A stretch of 64,000 bases of DNA from Cytophagales bacterium (GCA_033344775.1 JAWPMT010000001.1:1-64000), one strand, 5' to 3'. Shown: positions 44,309 through 53,192, counted from the first letter of the stretch. Notes: a model not told the origin generated them from the sequence alone. Program-made: numbers and translations.

Positions 44309-45721
44309 TTAACATATTCCTGCATTCTTTCTGACCTCTTCAAAGGAATAACTCCGGATGAGCGCTCCGTTTTCAAAAACAGTCTCCAGGTGATCCGTCC
44401 CAGGCTCGTCTGCATTCACCGTACGATATCCGTGATCATCTTTGATCAATTTCAATTGTCCGCCTTTACTTTTCTTGAAGCTCTCAATCAGATTACCGTT
44501 TTCATCCAGTTCTTTTGGGCTTTTCTGTACCATCACGCCTTTGCCATCTATTTCTGCATAACTGCATTTTAAAGCAAACTTCTGTGTGTCACGGTTGAGC
44601 TTTTGTAGCAGGGCACCGCCCATGCCCAATACCAGATTTTCTGCACTGATTTGTGCGGATTTCAAAGCCGCATAAATGTCTATGATGCTTTCATAGTCGA
44701 TGCCATCACCCTGGATGACCCGCACTTGTGGTGGGAGTACTTTGTAACCTTTTTCATTGACAGTAAATCCAAACTGCTCGAACAGTAATTCAAATACTCT
44801 TAATAAGGTCAAAACCGGATCACCGCTATCTGGCCGGATCACTAAGGTGCCTTCTCTTTGTAGTACTTGAGCTTTTAACGCTGTTCCCCAGTAATCTTTC
44901 ACTGCTCGGAAAATATCGTAGCTGTCACTTACGCATGCTAAAATCCCGGAAGGGAATTCCTCGATCACGTGTTGGAATACTTGTTTTTCACCGGATTCGC
45001 CTTGCAAGGTGCAAATGCTGTGTTCTGTGGCGGGGACACTCAACCCATAGACTTCTTCGGTATCGTAATAGTTCAGCGCCATCATACTGCCAGCAATGGT
45101 GTCGCTTCCTCTGAAATTCACCAAATGGGCACTTCCACCCAATCCGGCACTTTCCACACTACTGACTCCCCGAAACCCAAAATCATTAAGAACAAATTCG
45201 ATTCCAGCAAAACTTTCTGGTGTGGCTGTGTCTTCGTAGTTCCGCGTAATGACACGTTTGATTTCCCGACTGAGTGTGGCTACGGTACATGGATACCAGA
45301 CTTGCATTAGTAAAGTTTCCAGGAAGTTGGTGAGCCAATAGCAATCGGGATCTGTATTTTCAATGGTCATCAGCACGTTACTCGTTGGCACCGTTGTTCC
45401 TTCAGGAATTGCTTTAATCCTAATAGGAAGTCGGCCTTGATGTTTTTGGATGATGTACTCAAACTTCGAAGCATCATACACATCATCTCTACCAAAGACC
45501 TTAGGAAGAATTTTATTGGCTTCTTTCACATGGGCTTGGGTGATCACTTCACCTTCAAGGTATTGTTTAAGGAAATATTGTAAACCATAGAAGACAGTGT
45601 GGTCAAATTTGCCACCGCGACTTTCCAGGTAGCTGTAGACCCTGGTCGTCTTGGGCATGTACAATTTATGATGACTGTATTTGTAGGCGTCTGCGAGCAG
45701 AATCAGGTTTTGGTTTGTCAT
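44309..45721 (-). CDS. nadV: nicotinamide phosphoribosyltransferase (Nampt/NadV)
   Basis: 470 residues from the ATG at 45721, where MTNQNLILLADAYKYSHHKL matches the family's start; a 24-codon upstream extension exists but is unlikely. Family residues are present: LESRGG, VLNDFGFRGVSSVESAGLGG, VPATEHSICTLQG with the catalytic His (human His247), VSDSYDIFRAV with the catalytic Asp (human Asp313), VIRPDSGDP, VIQGDGIDYESI and LGMGGALLQKLNRDTQKFA. It joins nicotinamide and PRPP (or, in NARP1 enzymes, ADP-ribose pyrophosphate) to give NMN (or NAD+) and PPi. It heads the minus-strand cluster and is divergent from inorganic pyrophosphatase, which removes the PPi it makes. Confidence 0.95.
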   Translation of the reverse strand: MTNQNLILLADAYKYSHHKLYMPKTTRVYSYLESRGGKFDHTVFYGLQYFLKQYLEGEVITQAHVKEANKILPKVFGRDDVYDASKFEYIIQKHQGRLPIRIKAIPEGTTVPTSNVLMTIENTDPDCYWLTNFLETLLMQVWYPCTVATLSREIKRVITRNYEDTATPESFAGIEFVLNDFGFRGVSSVESAGLGGSAHLVNFRGSDTIAGSMMALNYYDTEEVYGLSVPATEHSICTLQGESGEKQVFQHVIEEFPSGILACVSDSYDIFRAVKDYWGTALKAQVLQREGTLVIRPDSGDPVLTLLRVFELLFEQFGFTVNEKGYKVLPPQVRVIQGDGIDYESIIDIYAALKSAQISAENLVLGMGGALLQKLNRDTQKFALKCSYAEIDGKGVMVQKSPKELDENGNLIESFKKSKGGQLKLIKDDHGYRTVNADEPGTDHLETVFENGALIRSYSFEEVRKNAGIC

Positions 45722-45849
45722 AATTACTTGCCTATGTAGCGCTTCAGGGCCAAATTTTATAAATAAAGTGACTAAATCTAAATTTAAGTTCACTGTAAAG
45801 CAGTTGCGGGACCATATTGTATAAATTAGGAGTAGAAAACCATCAAAAC

Positions 45850-46407
45850 ATGATTGTAGATATTTCCAATCCCTGGCATGCCGTGCCAGCAGGAGAAAAT
45901 GCTCCTGAAGTAGTGAACAGCATCATTGAGATCCCTCAAAATACGCGTGCCAAGTACGAACTGGACAAAGATTCAGGCTTGCTACGTCTGGACCGGGTCT
46001 TGTATTCTGCGGTGTATTACCCGGCCAATTATGGGTTCATTCCAAGAACTTATTGCGATGATAAAGACCCACTTGATATTGTTGTGCTTTGCAAGATTGA
46101 TGTCGTGCCTTTGTGTTTGATTAATGCCAAAGTTATTGGCGCCATGCGCATGCTGGATGGTGGCGAAATGGATGATAAGATCATTGCAGTGGCTGAAAAT
46201 GACATGAGCGTCAATCACATCAATGACGTGGATGAGTTGCCACCGCACTTTTTGAGGGAGTTGAAGAACTTCTTTGAAGACTACAAAAAATTAGAAAAGA
46301 AGGAAGTAAAGGTAGAAGACTTTCAGGATAAAAAGACCGCACACGAGATCATCGAAAAGGCCATTGCTGACTATCAGGATCTTGTGAAGAATGCGAGACA
46401 TATTTAG
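45850..46407 (+). CDS. ppa: family I inorganic pyrophosphatase
   Basis: 185 residues from the ATG at 45850; an 11-codon TTG-started extension is less likely since [15 protein letters not shown] opens the family normally. Signatures: [38 protein letters not shown] with the metal-binding DDxDPxD, and the later [10 protein letters not shown]. It splits PPi to two Pi in the cytoplasm with Mg. It is divergently transcribed from nadV with 128 bp between the start codons. Both Nampt and aminoacyl-tRNA synthetases such as LeuS nearby yield PPi, but ppa is a housekeeping gene and its place here may be chance. Confidence 0.95.
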   Translation: MIVDISNPWHAVPAGENAPEVVNSIIEIPQNTRAKYELDKDSGLLRLDRVLYSAVYYPANYGFIPRTYCDDKDPLDIVVLCKIDVVPLCLINAKVIGAMRMLDGGEMDDKIIAVAENDMSVNHINDVDELPPHFLRELKNFFEDYKKLEKKEVKVEDFQDKKTAHEIIEKAIADYQDLVKNARHI

Positions 46408-46570
46408 GGATTCGTCTTTTGTACTATTAAGGAGTGGACAAATTTTGTCTGTTAGTACATTTATACTTGCTCGCGTTGCCTAGAACTATTTCTATATCTC
46501 TATATTGGATAACGGAAATGATCCGCTTAAAATAGGGCTTATTGGCCCAGACATAATTTGGCCTTACATC

Positions 46571-46762
46571 ATGACGAGGATACTTGCTCTTTTGTGCATA
46601 GTTCTGATCGTTTACAGAACATCTGCACAAAAAAATGACTCAATCAACTTCAGAAAGCTCATTGAAAAATCATGGAATGCTCACGATAGTGCCTGTTATT
46701 ACCTAACATCAGCCAGGGCATATGCGAATGCCGCGCATGAAATACTAGAGATTTATATGTGA
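46571..46762 (+). CDS. small secreted protein, possibly a remnant of a TPR sensor
   Basis: 63 residues from the ATG at 46571. A good signal peptide (MTRILALLCIVLIVYRTSAQ, cleavage after TSA or SAQ) is followed by KNDSINFRKLIEKSWNAHDS and AYANAAHEIL, which look like one helical pair as in the TPR kinases of this window; those also open with a signal peptide ending in AQ and DS residues. It might be a free small protein or the remnant of a deleted TPR sensor. The short length makes the call weak. Confidence 0.35.
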   Translation: MTRILALLCIVLIVYRTSAQKNDSINFRKLIEKSWNAHDSACYYLTSARAYANAAHEILEIYM

Positions 46763-46773
46763 AGTGAGCGATG

Positions 46774-46801
46774 GTCAAAGAAAGGTGGTCATTAGACCAC
46801 C
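46774..46801 (-). terminator. intrinsic terminator overlapping the end of leuS
   Basis: On the minus strand GGTGGTC-TAAT-GACCACC followed by TTTCTTTG. The left arm is made of the last leuS codons and the loop contains its TAA stop (46794-46792). Confidence 0.65.
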
Positions 46802-49560
46802 ACATTCACAATCTTTTTTGGGATTACGATCATCTTCTTGGGCGATTTGCCATCGAGCCATTTCTGGACAACTTCATTGGCCAATACCGCTTCCTCAATT
46901 TCAGAAACACTCAAGCTCGTAGAGAGCGGCAGTTTTACCCGCATTTTGCCATTTATAGATACCGGATACTCGTGTGCATCTTCTTTGAGGTATTCTTCTT
47001 TGATTTCCGGATAATCCGCAGCGACCACCGAACCTTCATTGCCCAACAAGTGCCACAATTCTTCAGCCATGTGTGGAGCAAAAGGTGCTAATCCAATCAC
47101 CATAGGCTCCAGAATCGCGCGTTTGTTGCACTTAAGTCCGCCCAGGTCCTTGGTAGCGATCATGTAGTTACTCACCACGGTGTTCAGAGAAAGACGATTG
47201 ATGTCATCCTCGTTTTTCTTCAAGGTACCGTACATGATCTTGTATTCCTGATCCGTAGGCTTTTCATCAGAGACGGAGAACTCAAATTGATTGGTATGGA
47301 ACAAGGCCCAGAACTTCTTCAGGAACTTATAAACACCTTCAATGCCATTGGTATTCCATGGTTTGCTCTGCTCGATGGGACCCAGGAACATCTCGTACAT
47401 TCTAAGGGTATCTGCGCCATACTTCTCCACCAGGTCATCGGGATTGACCACATTGTACTTGGACTTGGACATTTTCTCCACTTCCCAGCCACAATGGAAT
47501 TTGCCATCTTCTAAGATGAATTCCGCATCTGCAGCATCTGGTCTGAATTGCTTGAATGCTTCCACATCCATGACATCATCTTTCACAATGTTGACGTCCA
47601 CATGAATAGGCGTGGTGTTGTATTCGCCTTTCAGGCCTTTGGAAACGTATTTGTTCTCACCGCTGACACGGTAGGCGAAGTTGGACCGTCCCTGTATCAT
47701 GCCCTGATTGACCAGTTTTTTGGCATATTCATCTACTTCGATGATGCCGAAATCAAACAGGAATTTGGTCCAGAACCTGGAGTACAACAAGTGTCCGGTC
47801 GCGTGTTCAGGTCCTCCCAGGTAAAAGTCTACTTCTTTCCAGTATTTCAGTGCTTCCTCGCCACAGAAAGCTTCGTCATTATTGGGGTCCATGTATCGGA
47901 AGAAGTACCAGCTACTGCCAGCCCATCCGGGCATGGTCGATAATTCATAGGGCTGGCCTCCATGTGACCAGTCGGTAGCCCTGCCCAACGGAGGATCCCC
48001 ATCTTCCGTAGGTAGATATTCTTCTATTTTAGGAAGCTCCAACGGAAGCGCATCATCGGCAACCAATTCAGGTGTTTGATGCTCATAGAAGACAGGAATT
48101 GGTTCACCCCAGTATCGCTGCCTTCCGAAGATGGCATCTCTCAATTTGAAATTGATCTTGCGTTTGCCTAATCCTCTTTTTTCTACTTCATCACTGCCAT
48201 GGTCCATGGCTTCAATAGGAGTGAGGCCATTGAGGAAATCGGAATTAATGACTTCCCCTTCTTTGGTCGGATCAGCTTCCGTTTCCGTGATCATTTGCGC
48301 TTCATTGATCTGTATAATTGGCAAATCAAATTTCTTAGCAAAGTCAAAATCACGTTGATCTCCTGATGGTACCGCCATCACCGCTCCGGTGCCGTAATCT
48401 GCCAATACATAATCGGCAATCCAGATGGGTACCTTATCTCCGGTAAATGGATGCAATGCGTAGCTTCCGGAAAATACGCCGGTCACGTTCTTTGCATCAC
48501 TCATGCGTTCACGCTCAGATCGGTTTTTCGCAATCTCCACGTATTCCTGTACTGCTTTTGCTTGTTCTGATGTGGTCAGCTTAGCTGTCAAATCACTTTC
48601 TGGGGCCAAGACCATGAAGGTTACTCCAAAAATCGTATCGATACGCGTCGTGAAGACCGTGATCTTCTCGTCGCGCCCATCGACCTGGAAATCAACCTGA
48701 GCACCGAAAGACTTACCGATCCAATTGCGTTGCATTTCTTTGATCGGAGCAGGCCAATCGATGGTGTCCAATCCACTCAATAAACGGTCTGCGTATGCCG
48801 TGATCCGCATGTTCCATTGGGGCATGTCCTTTTTGACGACTGGATGTCCACCTCGTTCGGAGAATCCATCCTTTACTTCGTCATTGGAAAGTACTGTACC
48901 CAATGCCGGGCACCAGTTCACCGTCGTATTGGCCAAATAGGTCAAACGGTATTTCAGCAAGAATTGCTGTTGCTCTGCTGCTGAAGAATTATTCCAGTCA
49001 TTGGCAGAAATGACGGGTGTATCATCATCACAAGCCGCATTGATGTTTTCATTACCTTCTTCGGAAAGCTTCTCAATCAGGGTTTCGATTGGTTCTGCTT
49101 TATCGGTATCGTTGTTGTACCAGGCATTATAGATCAGTTTGAAGATCCACTGTGTCCACTTGTAGTAAGCAGGATCACTGGTTCTCAACTCCCTTGACCA
49201 ATCATAGGAAAAGCCCAATGCACGAAGCTGTTCCTTATATCGATTAATGTTGTTTTCAGTTGTAACTGCAGGGTGTTGACCGGTTTGAATGGCATATTGT
49301 TCTGCGGGCAAACCAAACGAATCAAATCCCATCGGATGCAGCACGTTGAATCCTTTCAGCCGCTTGTAGCGAGCGATGATATCTGTAGCAATGTACCCGA
49401 GTGGGTGTCCTACATGAAGTCCCGCCCCGGAAGGATAGGGGAACATGTCCAGGATGTAGTATTTGGGTTTAGAGGTATCCTCTGCTACTTTGTATACTTC
49501 TTTTTCCTGCCACTGGGTCTGCCATTTTTTTTCAATTGACTGAAAGGTGTATTCTGCCAT
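46792..49560 (-). CDS. leuS: leucyl-tRNA synthetase
   Basis: 922 residues, full length for the bacterial type. The class I signatures are YPSGAGLHVGHPLGYIATDI (HIGH motif as HVGH, about 47-50) and KMSKSKYN (about 693-697). The CP1 editing domain lies at about 225-425 (TVFTTRIDTIFGVTFMVLAP and GTGAVMAVPSGDQRDFDFAK with the editing Asp). The C-terminal anticodon-binding domain ends GKSPKKMIVIPKKIVNVVV. It charges tRNA-Leu with leucine in the cytoplasm. It is monocistronic, with its own -7 box and terminator. Confidence 0.98.
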   Translation of the reverse strand: MAEYTFQSIEKKWQTQWQEKEVYKVAEDTSKPKYYILDMFPYPSGAGLHVGHPLGYIATDIIARYKRLKGFNVLHPMGFDSFGLPAEQYAIQTGQHPAVTTENNINRYKEQLRALGFSYDWSRELRTSDPAYYKWTQWIFKLIYNAWYNNDTDKAEPIETLIEKLSEEGNENINAACDDDTPVISANDWNNSSAAEQQQFLLKYRLTYLANTTVNWCPALGTVLSNDEVKDGFSERGGHPVVKKDMPQWNMRITAYADRLLSGLDTIDWPAPIKEMQRNWIGKSFGAQVDFQVDGRDEKITVFTTRIDTIFGVTFMVLAPESDLTAKLTTSEQAKAVQEYVEIAKNRSERERMSDAKNVTGVFSGSYALHPFTGDKVPIWIADYVLADYGTGAVMAVPSGDQRDFDFAKKFDLPIIQINEAQMITETEADPTKEGEVINSDFLNGLTPIEAMDHGSDEVEKRGLGKRKINFKLRDAIFGRQRYWGEPIPVFYEHQTPELVADDALPLELPKIEEYLPTEDGDPPLGRATDWSHGGQPYELSTMPGWAGSSWYFFRYMDPNNDEAFCGEEALKYWKEVDFYLGGPEHATGHLLYSRFWTKFLFDFGIIEVDEYAKKLVNQGMIQGRSNFAYRVSGENKYVSKGLKGEYNTTPIHVDVNIVKDDVMDVEAFKQFRPDAADAEFILEDGKFHCGWEVEKMSKSKYNVVNPDDLVEKYGADTLRMYEMFLGPIEQSKPWNTNGIEGVYKFLKKFWALFHTNQFEFSVSDEKPTDQEYKIMYGTLKKNEDDINRLSLNTVVSNYMIATKDLGGLKCNKRAILEPMVIGLAPFAPHMAEELWHLLGNEGSVVAADYPEIKEEYLKEDAHEYPVSINGKMRVKLPLSTSLSVSEIEEAVLANEVVQKWLDGKSPKKMIVIPKKIVNVVV

Positions 49561-49584
49561 TTCCTATTTTTCCTTAAAAGCGTG

Positions 49585-49592
49585 CAAATTTA
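49585..49592 (-). promoter_or_regulatory. Bacteroidota -7 box for leuS
   Basis: On the minus strand TAAATTTG matches TAnnTTTG exactly and lies 24 bp ahead of the leuS ATG at 49560. The -33 region has T-rich sequence but no clear TTTG at ideal spacing. Confidence 0.5.
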
Positions 49593-49685
49593 AGCTTTGC
49601 GGTCAGGAATACTAGAAAATTTATCACAGAAGGAAACCTTTCTAAAAACCTCCTGTCCTTAGATCAAAATTCAATATAAAAAAAC

Positions 49686-50471
49686 ATGAGGAAGGCAATC
49701 ATTACCACATTTATTCTGACCATTTCTTGTCTCGCCTGGGCACAATCGGATACGACCGTGGTGAAAAGGGATACCATACCGCAAGTACCCGAAAATCCTG
49801 TACAAGTGGAACCGGAAGAAGAGCCGGAACCGAGGATCATTTATTACAATTCGGACGATGACCCCAGAAGCAAGTCTTCGTATCGCTCCCGAACCAGAAC
49901 AAGAGGGTCTCGTAATCAGATCAAAACATTATCCGGATCCATGAGCCATAGTGGCGGATTTGGAGCGCTGAGCTTTAAGACTTCAGACTTTCGGGATGAA
50001 ACCATTGTGATGGCAGGTGTTCGTGGTGGTTGGATCATCAATCGGACACTGGCCTTAGGTGCGGAAGGATATGGGATCATACCTACAGCAAAATACAGTG
50101 ACTTTACGGAGCCTTCCGATGATGTGCACTTACTTGGAGGGTATGGAGGATTGTTCCTGGAGTTGATCTTCTTTTCAAATGAGGTAGTACATGTTACATT
50201 TCCACTCAGTGGTGGCGCAGGCTGGATCGGCTATGATCTCAACGATGTGGATCGATTTTCTGTAGGGGAGCCAGACAATGGTTATTTGGATCAGGATGTT
50301 TTTTGGTACGTTGAGCCGGGTGCTAATGTAGAAGTAAATGTGGCCCGTAATTTCAGATTGGCTTTCGGGATCAGCAAACGATTCACCCAGGACCTGGAAT
50401 TGGTCGAAACCAGGAGTAGGGAGATGGAAAACCTCAATTATTACCTCACTTTAAAAATCGGAAGGTTTTAA
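49686..50471 (+). CDS. secreted beta-barrel-like envelope protein (261 aa)
   Basis: A signal peptide (1-19, ending LAWAQ) is followed by a disordered, acidic-basic linker rich in Pro, Glu, Arg and Ser (about 20-85, EPEEEPEPRI, SSYRSRTRTRGSRNQ) and a domain of about 170 residues with alternating hydrophobic strands and Gly-rich turns (GGFGALSFKTSDF, LALGAEGYGI, HLLGGYGGLFLEL, NVARNFRLAFGISKRFT, YYLTLKIGRF). The C-terminal strand ends with an aromatic residue as outer-membrane barrels do. An eight-stranded porin-like barrel is likely. Function unknown. It is followed by a terminator at 50517-50551. Confidence 0.7.
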   Translation: MRKAIITTFILTISCLAWAQSDTTVVKRDTIPQVPENPVQVEPEEEPEPRIIYYNSDDDPRSKSSYRSRTRTRGSRNQIKTLSGSMSHSGGFGALSFKTSDFRDETIVMAGVRGGWIINRTLALGAEGYGIIPTAKYSDFTEPSDDVHLLGGYGGLFLELIFFSNEVVHVTFPLSGGAGWIGYDLNDVDRFSVGEPDNGYLDQDVFWYVEPGANVEVNVARNFRLAFGISKRFTQDLELVETRSREMENLNYYLTLKIGRF

Positions 50472-50516
50472 AAGATTTTATTCAAGGTCAATAGTACTCA
50501 CTTATTTATCATTGTG

Positions 50517-50551
50517 GAACCCGGCAATTGTTGTCGGGTTCTGCTGTTTTT
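50517..50551 (+). terminator. intrinsic terminator after the 261-aa envelope protein gene
   Basis: GAACCCGGCAA-TTG-TTGTCGGGTTC, an 11-base stem with one G-T pair, followed after five bases by TTTTTAT. It lies 45 bp beyond the stop codon. Confidence 0.8.
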
Positions 50552-50594
50552 ATAGCACCAGTTTCGTATTTTAACAACCACTTGACCCGAAGAG

Positions 50595-51347
50595 ATGCTG
50601 ATACTCAAAAGACTATTAACCCTCATTTTATTTTGTTTCACAATTAATGTGTCATTTGCGCAGATCAACACCGATCGACCGACCCAGAGTGCCAGTGCTT
50701 TTGTGGTGCCAAAAGGTCGGTTTCAGGTAGAAACTGGGTTTCAATACACTCGGATCACGGATGTGGTTTATCAAATTACCTATCACAACACTTTATTAAG
50801 ATATGGGTTGAACGATCTGTTTGAATTACGTCTGAGTACCAGCAATGAGTTTCTTGATCCTGCGCTTGATGGGCGTAATCGAACTTTTAGTGGCTTTGGT
50901 CCGACCATACTGGGGTTCAAATCGCATATTTCCGAAGAAAATGGATTTTGGCCACAGATCAGTTTCCTTGGACAAGTGCAATTGCCATCGGGTCAAAATG
51001 AATTTGAAGTGGAAACCGCTGTTCCTGCCTTTCGTTTTAATTTTCAGCACACAATCAATGACAATAGTTCGATTGGTTATAACTGGGGCATGGAATGGTC
51101 GGATCTAAATTCGGAAGCCACGAACATTTATACCTTCATATACAGTGTATCCTTTGCTCGTGCTTTCACGACCTTCTTTGAATTCTATGGAGCTATTGAG
51201 GATGGAAGCAATGACCATCGATTTGATACGGGTCTGATCTACTTGTTCAGTGACAATTTCCAGGTGGATATTTCCGGTGGACCCGGCCTGACCGAAGAAG
51301 CTCCGGATTGGTTTCTAGGGTTTGGGTTCTCATATTATCCAAAGTAA
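50595..51347 (+). CDS. outer-membrane protein of the Phenol_MetA_deg / transporter-like family
   Basis: 250 residues with a signal peptide (1-22, ending VSFAQ). The mature part opens INTDRPTQSASAFVVPKGRF and QVETGFQYTR, the typical start of Phenol_MetA_deg-type barrels in Bacteroidota, and continues with LLRYGLNDLFELRL, GFKSHISEENGFWPQISFLG, SIGYNWGMEWS, DTGLIYLFSDNFQVDISGGP and a terminal FLGFGFSYYPK. About twelve amphipathic strands point to an outer-membrane barrel. The family name comes from proteins beside aromatic degradation genes and does not establish that role. It is monocistronic. Confidence 0.8.
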   Translation: MLILKRLLTLILFCFTINVSFAQINTDRPTQSASAFVVPKGRFQVETGFQYTRITDVVYQITYHNTLLRYGLNDLFELRLSTSNEFLDPALDGRNRTFSGFGPTILGFKSHISEENGFWPQISFLGQVQLPSGQNEFEVETAVPAFRFNFQHTINDNSSIGYNWGMEWSDLNSEATNIYTFIYSVSFARAFTTFFEFYGAIEDGSNDHRFDTGLIYLFSDNFQVDISGGPGLTEEAPDWFLGFGFSYYPK

Positions 51348-51426
51348 ATCATTGTTTACTTCCTTTTTAACCCCGGTGTGGGTCGCTTGAATCCCTTAAA
51401 GCATAATCTGGCCGGGATATAGGGGT

Positions 51427-51476
51427 GAAAATCAATTGGACACCCTTTAGGGATGGGGTTAATTCAATTGATTTTC
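51427..51476. promoter_or_regulatory. perfect 12-bp inverted repeat ahead of the YjbR-family gene
   Basis: GAAAATCAATTG (51427-51438) and CAATTGATTTTC (51465-51476) are perfect mirror complements separated by 26 bases. The right arm ends 23 bp ahead of the ATG at 51500. It could be a regulator's operator or an RNA stem-loop in the leader. A T-run does not follow, so it is not a terminator. Confidence 0.45.
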
Positions 51477-51499
51477 TGAACTTTACATAGAAGATCAAT

Positions 51500-51856
51500 A
51501 TGGACATAGAATCAATCACCAACTACTGCATGGCCAAACCCGGCGTAACCGCTGGCTTCCCGTTCGATGAAACTACTCTGGTATTCAAAGTAATGGGGAA
51601 GATGTTTGCCGTAACCGATGCCGATCACTTTGAATTCATCAACCTCAAGTGCGATCCCGAGCGCTCGGAAGAATTGCGCGCTTCCTATGATTACATCAAG
51701 CCCGGCTGGCACATGAACAAGACCCACTGGAATTCCGTCTATCCCGAAGCCGGTTCTAAGCTCATTTGCGAGCTCATCGATCACTCCTATGACCTGATCG
51801 TCGCTAAGTTGCCCAAGAAAGTGAAAGAAGAGTTGGCGCTTTTATCTAAATCTTAG
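51500..51856 (+). CDS. MmcQ/YjbR-family protein
   Basis: 118 residues. The sequence IESITNYCMAKPGVTAGFPF, the strands TLVFKVMGKMFAVTD and FINLKCDPERSEELR, the motif IKPGWHMNKTHWNSV and the C-terminal SYDLIVAKLPKK are the full pattern of the MmcQ/YjbR fold (CyaY-like DNA-binding). The family is soluble and often called DNA-binding, on structural grounds only. Length is usual. Codons here are GC-richer (GAACTGCGCGCT-like stretches) than in neighbours, which may show a recent acquisition or strong expression. It is monocistronic, preceded by an inverted repeat. Confidence 0.88.
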   Translation: MDIESITNYCMAKPGVTAGFPFDETTLVFKVMGKMFAVTDADHFEFINLKCDPERSEELRASYDYIKPGWHMNKTHWNSVYPEAGSKLICELIDHSYDLIVAKLPKKVKEELALLSKS

Positions 51857-52213
51857 CACAGAAGCTCGTCAGCATTTGTATAGCTGTCGGATTGTTGCAG
51901 CATATAATATGCCATAGACGATATATTCGCCATACAATTGCGACTAAGCTGGGTGATCATAAAACGGGCCCATTTTAGAATCTTCTGTGATATTCACTAA
52001 TCCAAGGGCCCGAATACAGTACATACATACACCCAAGTCTTATGAAGTGGGTTGATTTTGGACATAACTCAATGATATTAGGAATTGAACTCACCTAATA
52101 AGTGGGAAGATGATAAGTTATGTTCCTTAAAAGCAAAATTCAACCCCATACTGAACCAATCATTCCAAATCCTCGTTCTACTGTCTGACCTTTAACCATT
52201 ATAAAATCATAAC
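51857..52213. other. 357-bp intergenic region, nothing recognised
   Basis: No gene is supported. Two CGGGCCC/GGGCCCG strings (about 51967-51973 and 52007-52013) can pair across 33 bases but no T-run follows. The promoter of the SDR gene must lie in the last 100 bp but no clear TAnnTTTG box is seen. Confidence 0.4.
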
Positions 52214-53083
52214 ATGTCAAAAATATTGATCACCGGAGCCAGCAGTGGCTTTGGTAAAATGACCGTAACCAGCTTATTGAATGGTGGACATCAGGTGGCA
52301 GCGGCCATGCGTGGTGTTGCTGGAAAGAATGCGGAAGCAGCAAAAGAATTAGAAGCAGCGGGAGCTTCCGTTGTAGAAATAGATGTAACGGATGATGCCA
52401 GTGTAGACAGTGGTGTCGCTAAAGCGATAACAGCCCTGGGTGGTCTGGATGTCGTTATCAACAATGCCGGAGTAGGTGTGGTTGGCATGCAGGAGCACTT
52501 TACCATCGAAGACTTCCAGAAAGTGATGGACGTGAACGTATACGGCGTTCAGCGTGTGAACCGGGCTGCTTTACCTCATTTGAGAGGACAGGGATCAGGC
52601 TTGATCATCTACATCTCAAGTATGTTAGGAAGAATGACGTTGCCTTTCTACGGACCGTATAATGCGTCTAAGTGGGCGCTAGAAGCCATTGCAGAGAACT
52701 ACAGAGTTGAGTTGGCAGGATTTGGTATTGAAAATGCCATCATTGAGCCTGGAGGTTTCGAAACGAATTTCTTTGGCAACCTGATCCAAGCCAGTGACCA
52801 GAGCCGAGCAGCGGAATATGGAGATTTCATGAAAGTCCCTCAACAGATGGGTGAAGGATTTGGTGCTGCCCTGGCACAAAATACGGAGCAGCGACCTGAG
52901 AAAGTAATTGATGCCATTGTCGGATTAGTGAATACCGGTAAAGGTCAGCGACCTTTCCGTACCATGGTTGATCACATGGGAATGGCCGCCGCCATGGATG
53001 GCTACAATGAGCAATTAGAAGGAGCCATGAAAGCTGTTTATGGCAACTTCGGCATGGGAGACATGCTGGGATTGAACAAATAG
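52214..53083 (+). CDS. short-chain dehydrogenase/reductase (classical SDR)
   Basis: 289 residues with a Rossmann fold. The cofactor motif is TGASSGFGKM (TGxxxGxG), followed by NNAGVG, and the active-site triad is Ser of YISSMLGRM, and Tyr/Lys of YNASK. The C-terminus is Gly/Met-rich and without a membrane anchor. The acidic residue at the end of beta-2 cannot be assigned surely, so NAD or NADP use is open. It reduces or oxidises an unknown carbonyl or alcohol. It is monocistronic, followed by a repeat and a strong terminator. Confidence 0.93.
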   Translation: MSKILITGASSGFGKMTVTSLLNGGHQVAAAMRGVAGKNAEAAKELEAAGASVVEIDVTDDASVDSGVAKAITALGGLDVVINNAGVGVVGMQEHFTIEDFQKVMDVNVYGVQRVNRAALPHLRGQGSGLIIYISSMLGRMTLPFYGPYNASKWALEAIAENYRVELAGFGIENAIIEPGGFETNFFGNLIQASDQSRAAEYGDFMKVPQQMGEGFGAALAQNTEQRPEKVIDAIVGLVNTGKGQRPFRTMVDHMGMAAAMDGYNEQLEGAMKAVYGNFGMGDMLGLNK

Positions 53084-53175
53084 GTTTCGACAGGATCAAC
53101 CTGAAGCCTACGAGCACCTCGCGGACAGCTAGCCAGGCTTACAACCTTCGAGCGCCTCAGGCTCTCGAAGACTGA
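53084..53175. repeat. dispersed repeat with an internal hairpin after the SDR gene
   Basis: Starting two bases past the stop codon, TTTCGACAGGATCAACCTGA resembles the string at 631-650. CTTCGAG (53147-53153) and CTCGAAG (53164-53170) form a stem, and CAGGCTCTCGAAGACT is shared with 19606-19621. It is a composite of the short repeats seen elsewhere between genes. Confidence 0.45.
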
Positions 53176-53192
53176 ATTAGTGATAAAAGTTG

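Noticed and set aside
46427-46630. 67-codon minus-strand frame between ppa and leuS
   Set aside because: No features of a protein; it overlaps the more credible small secreted ORF on the other strand.
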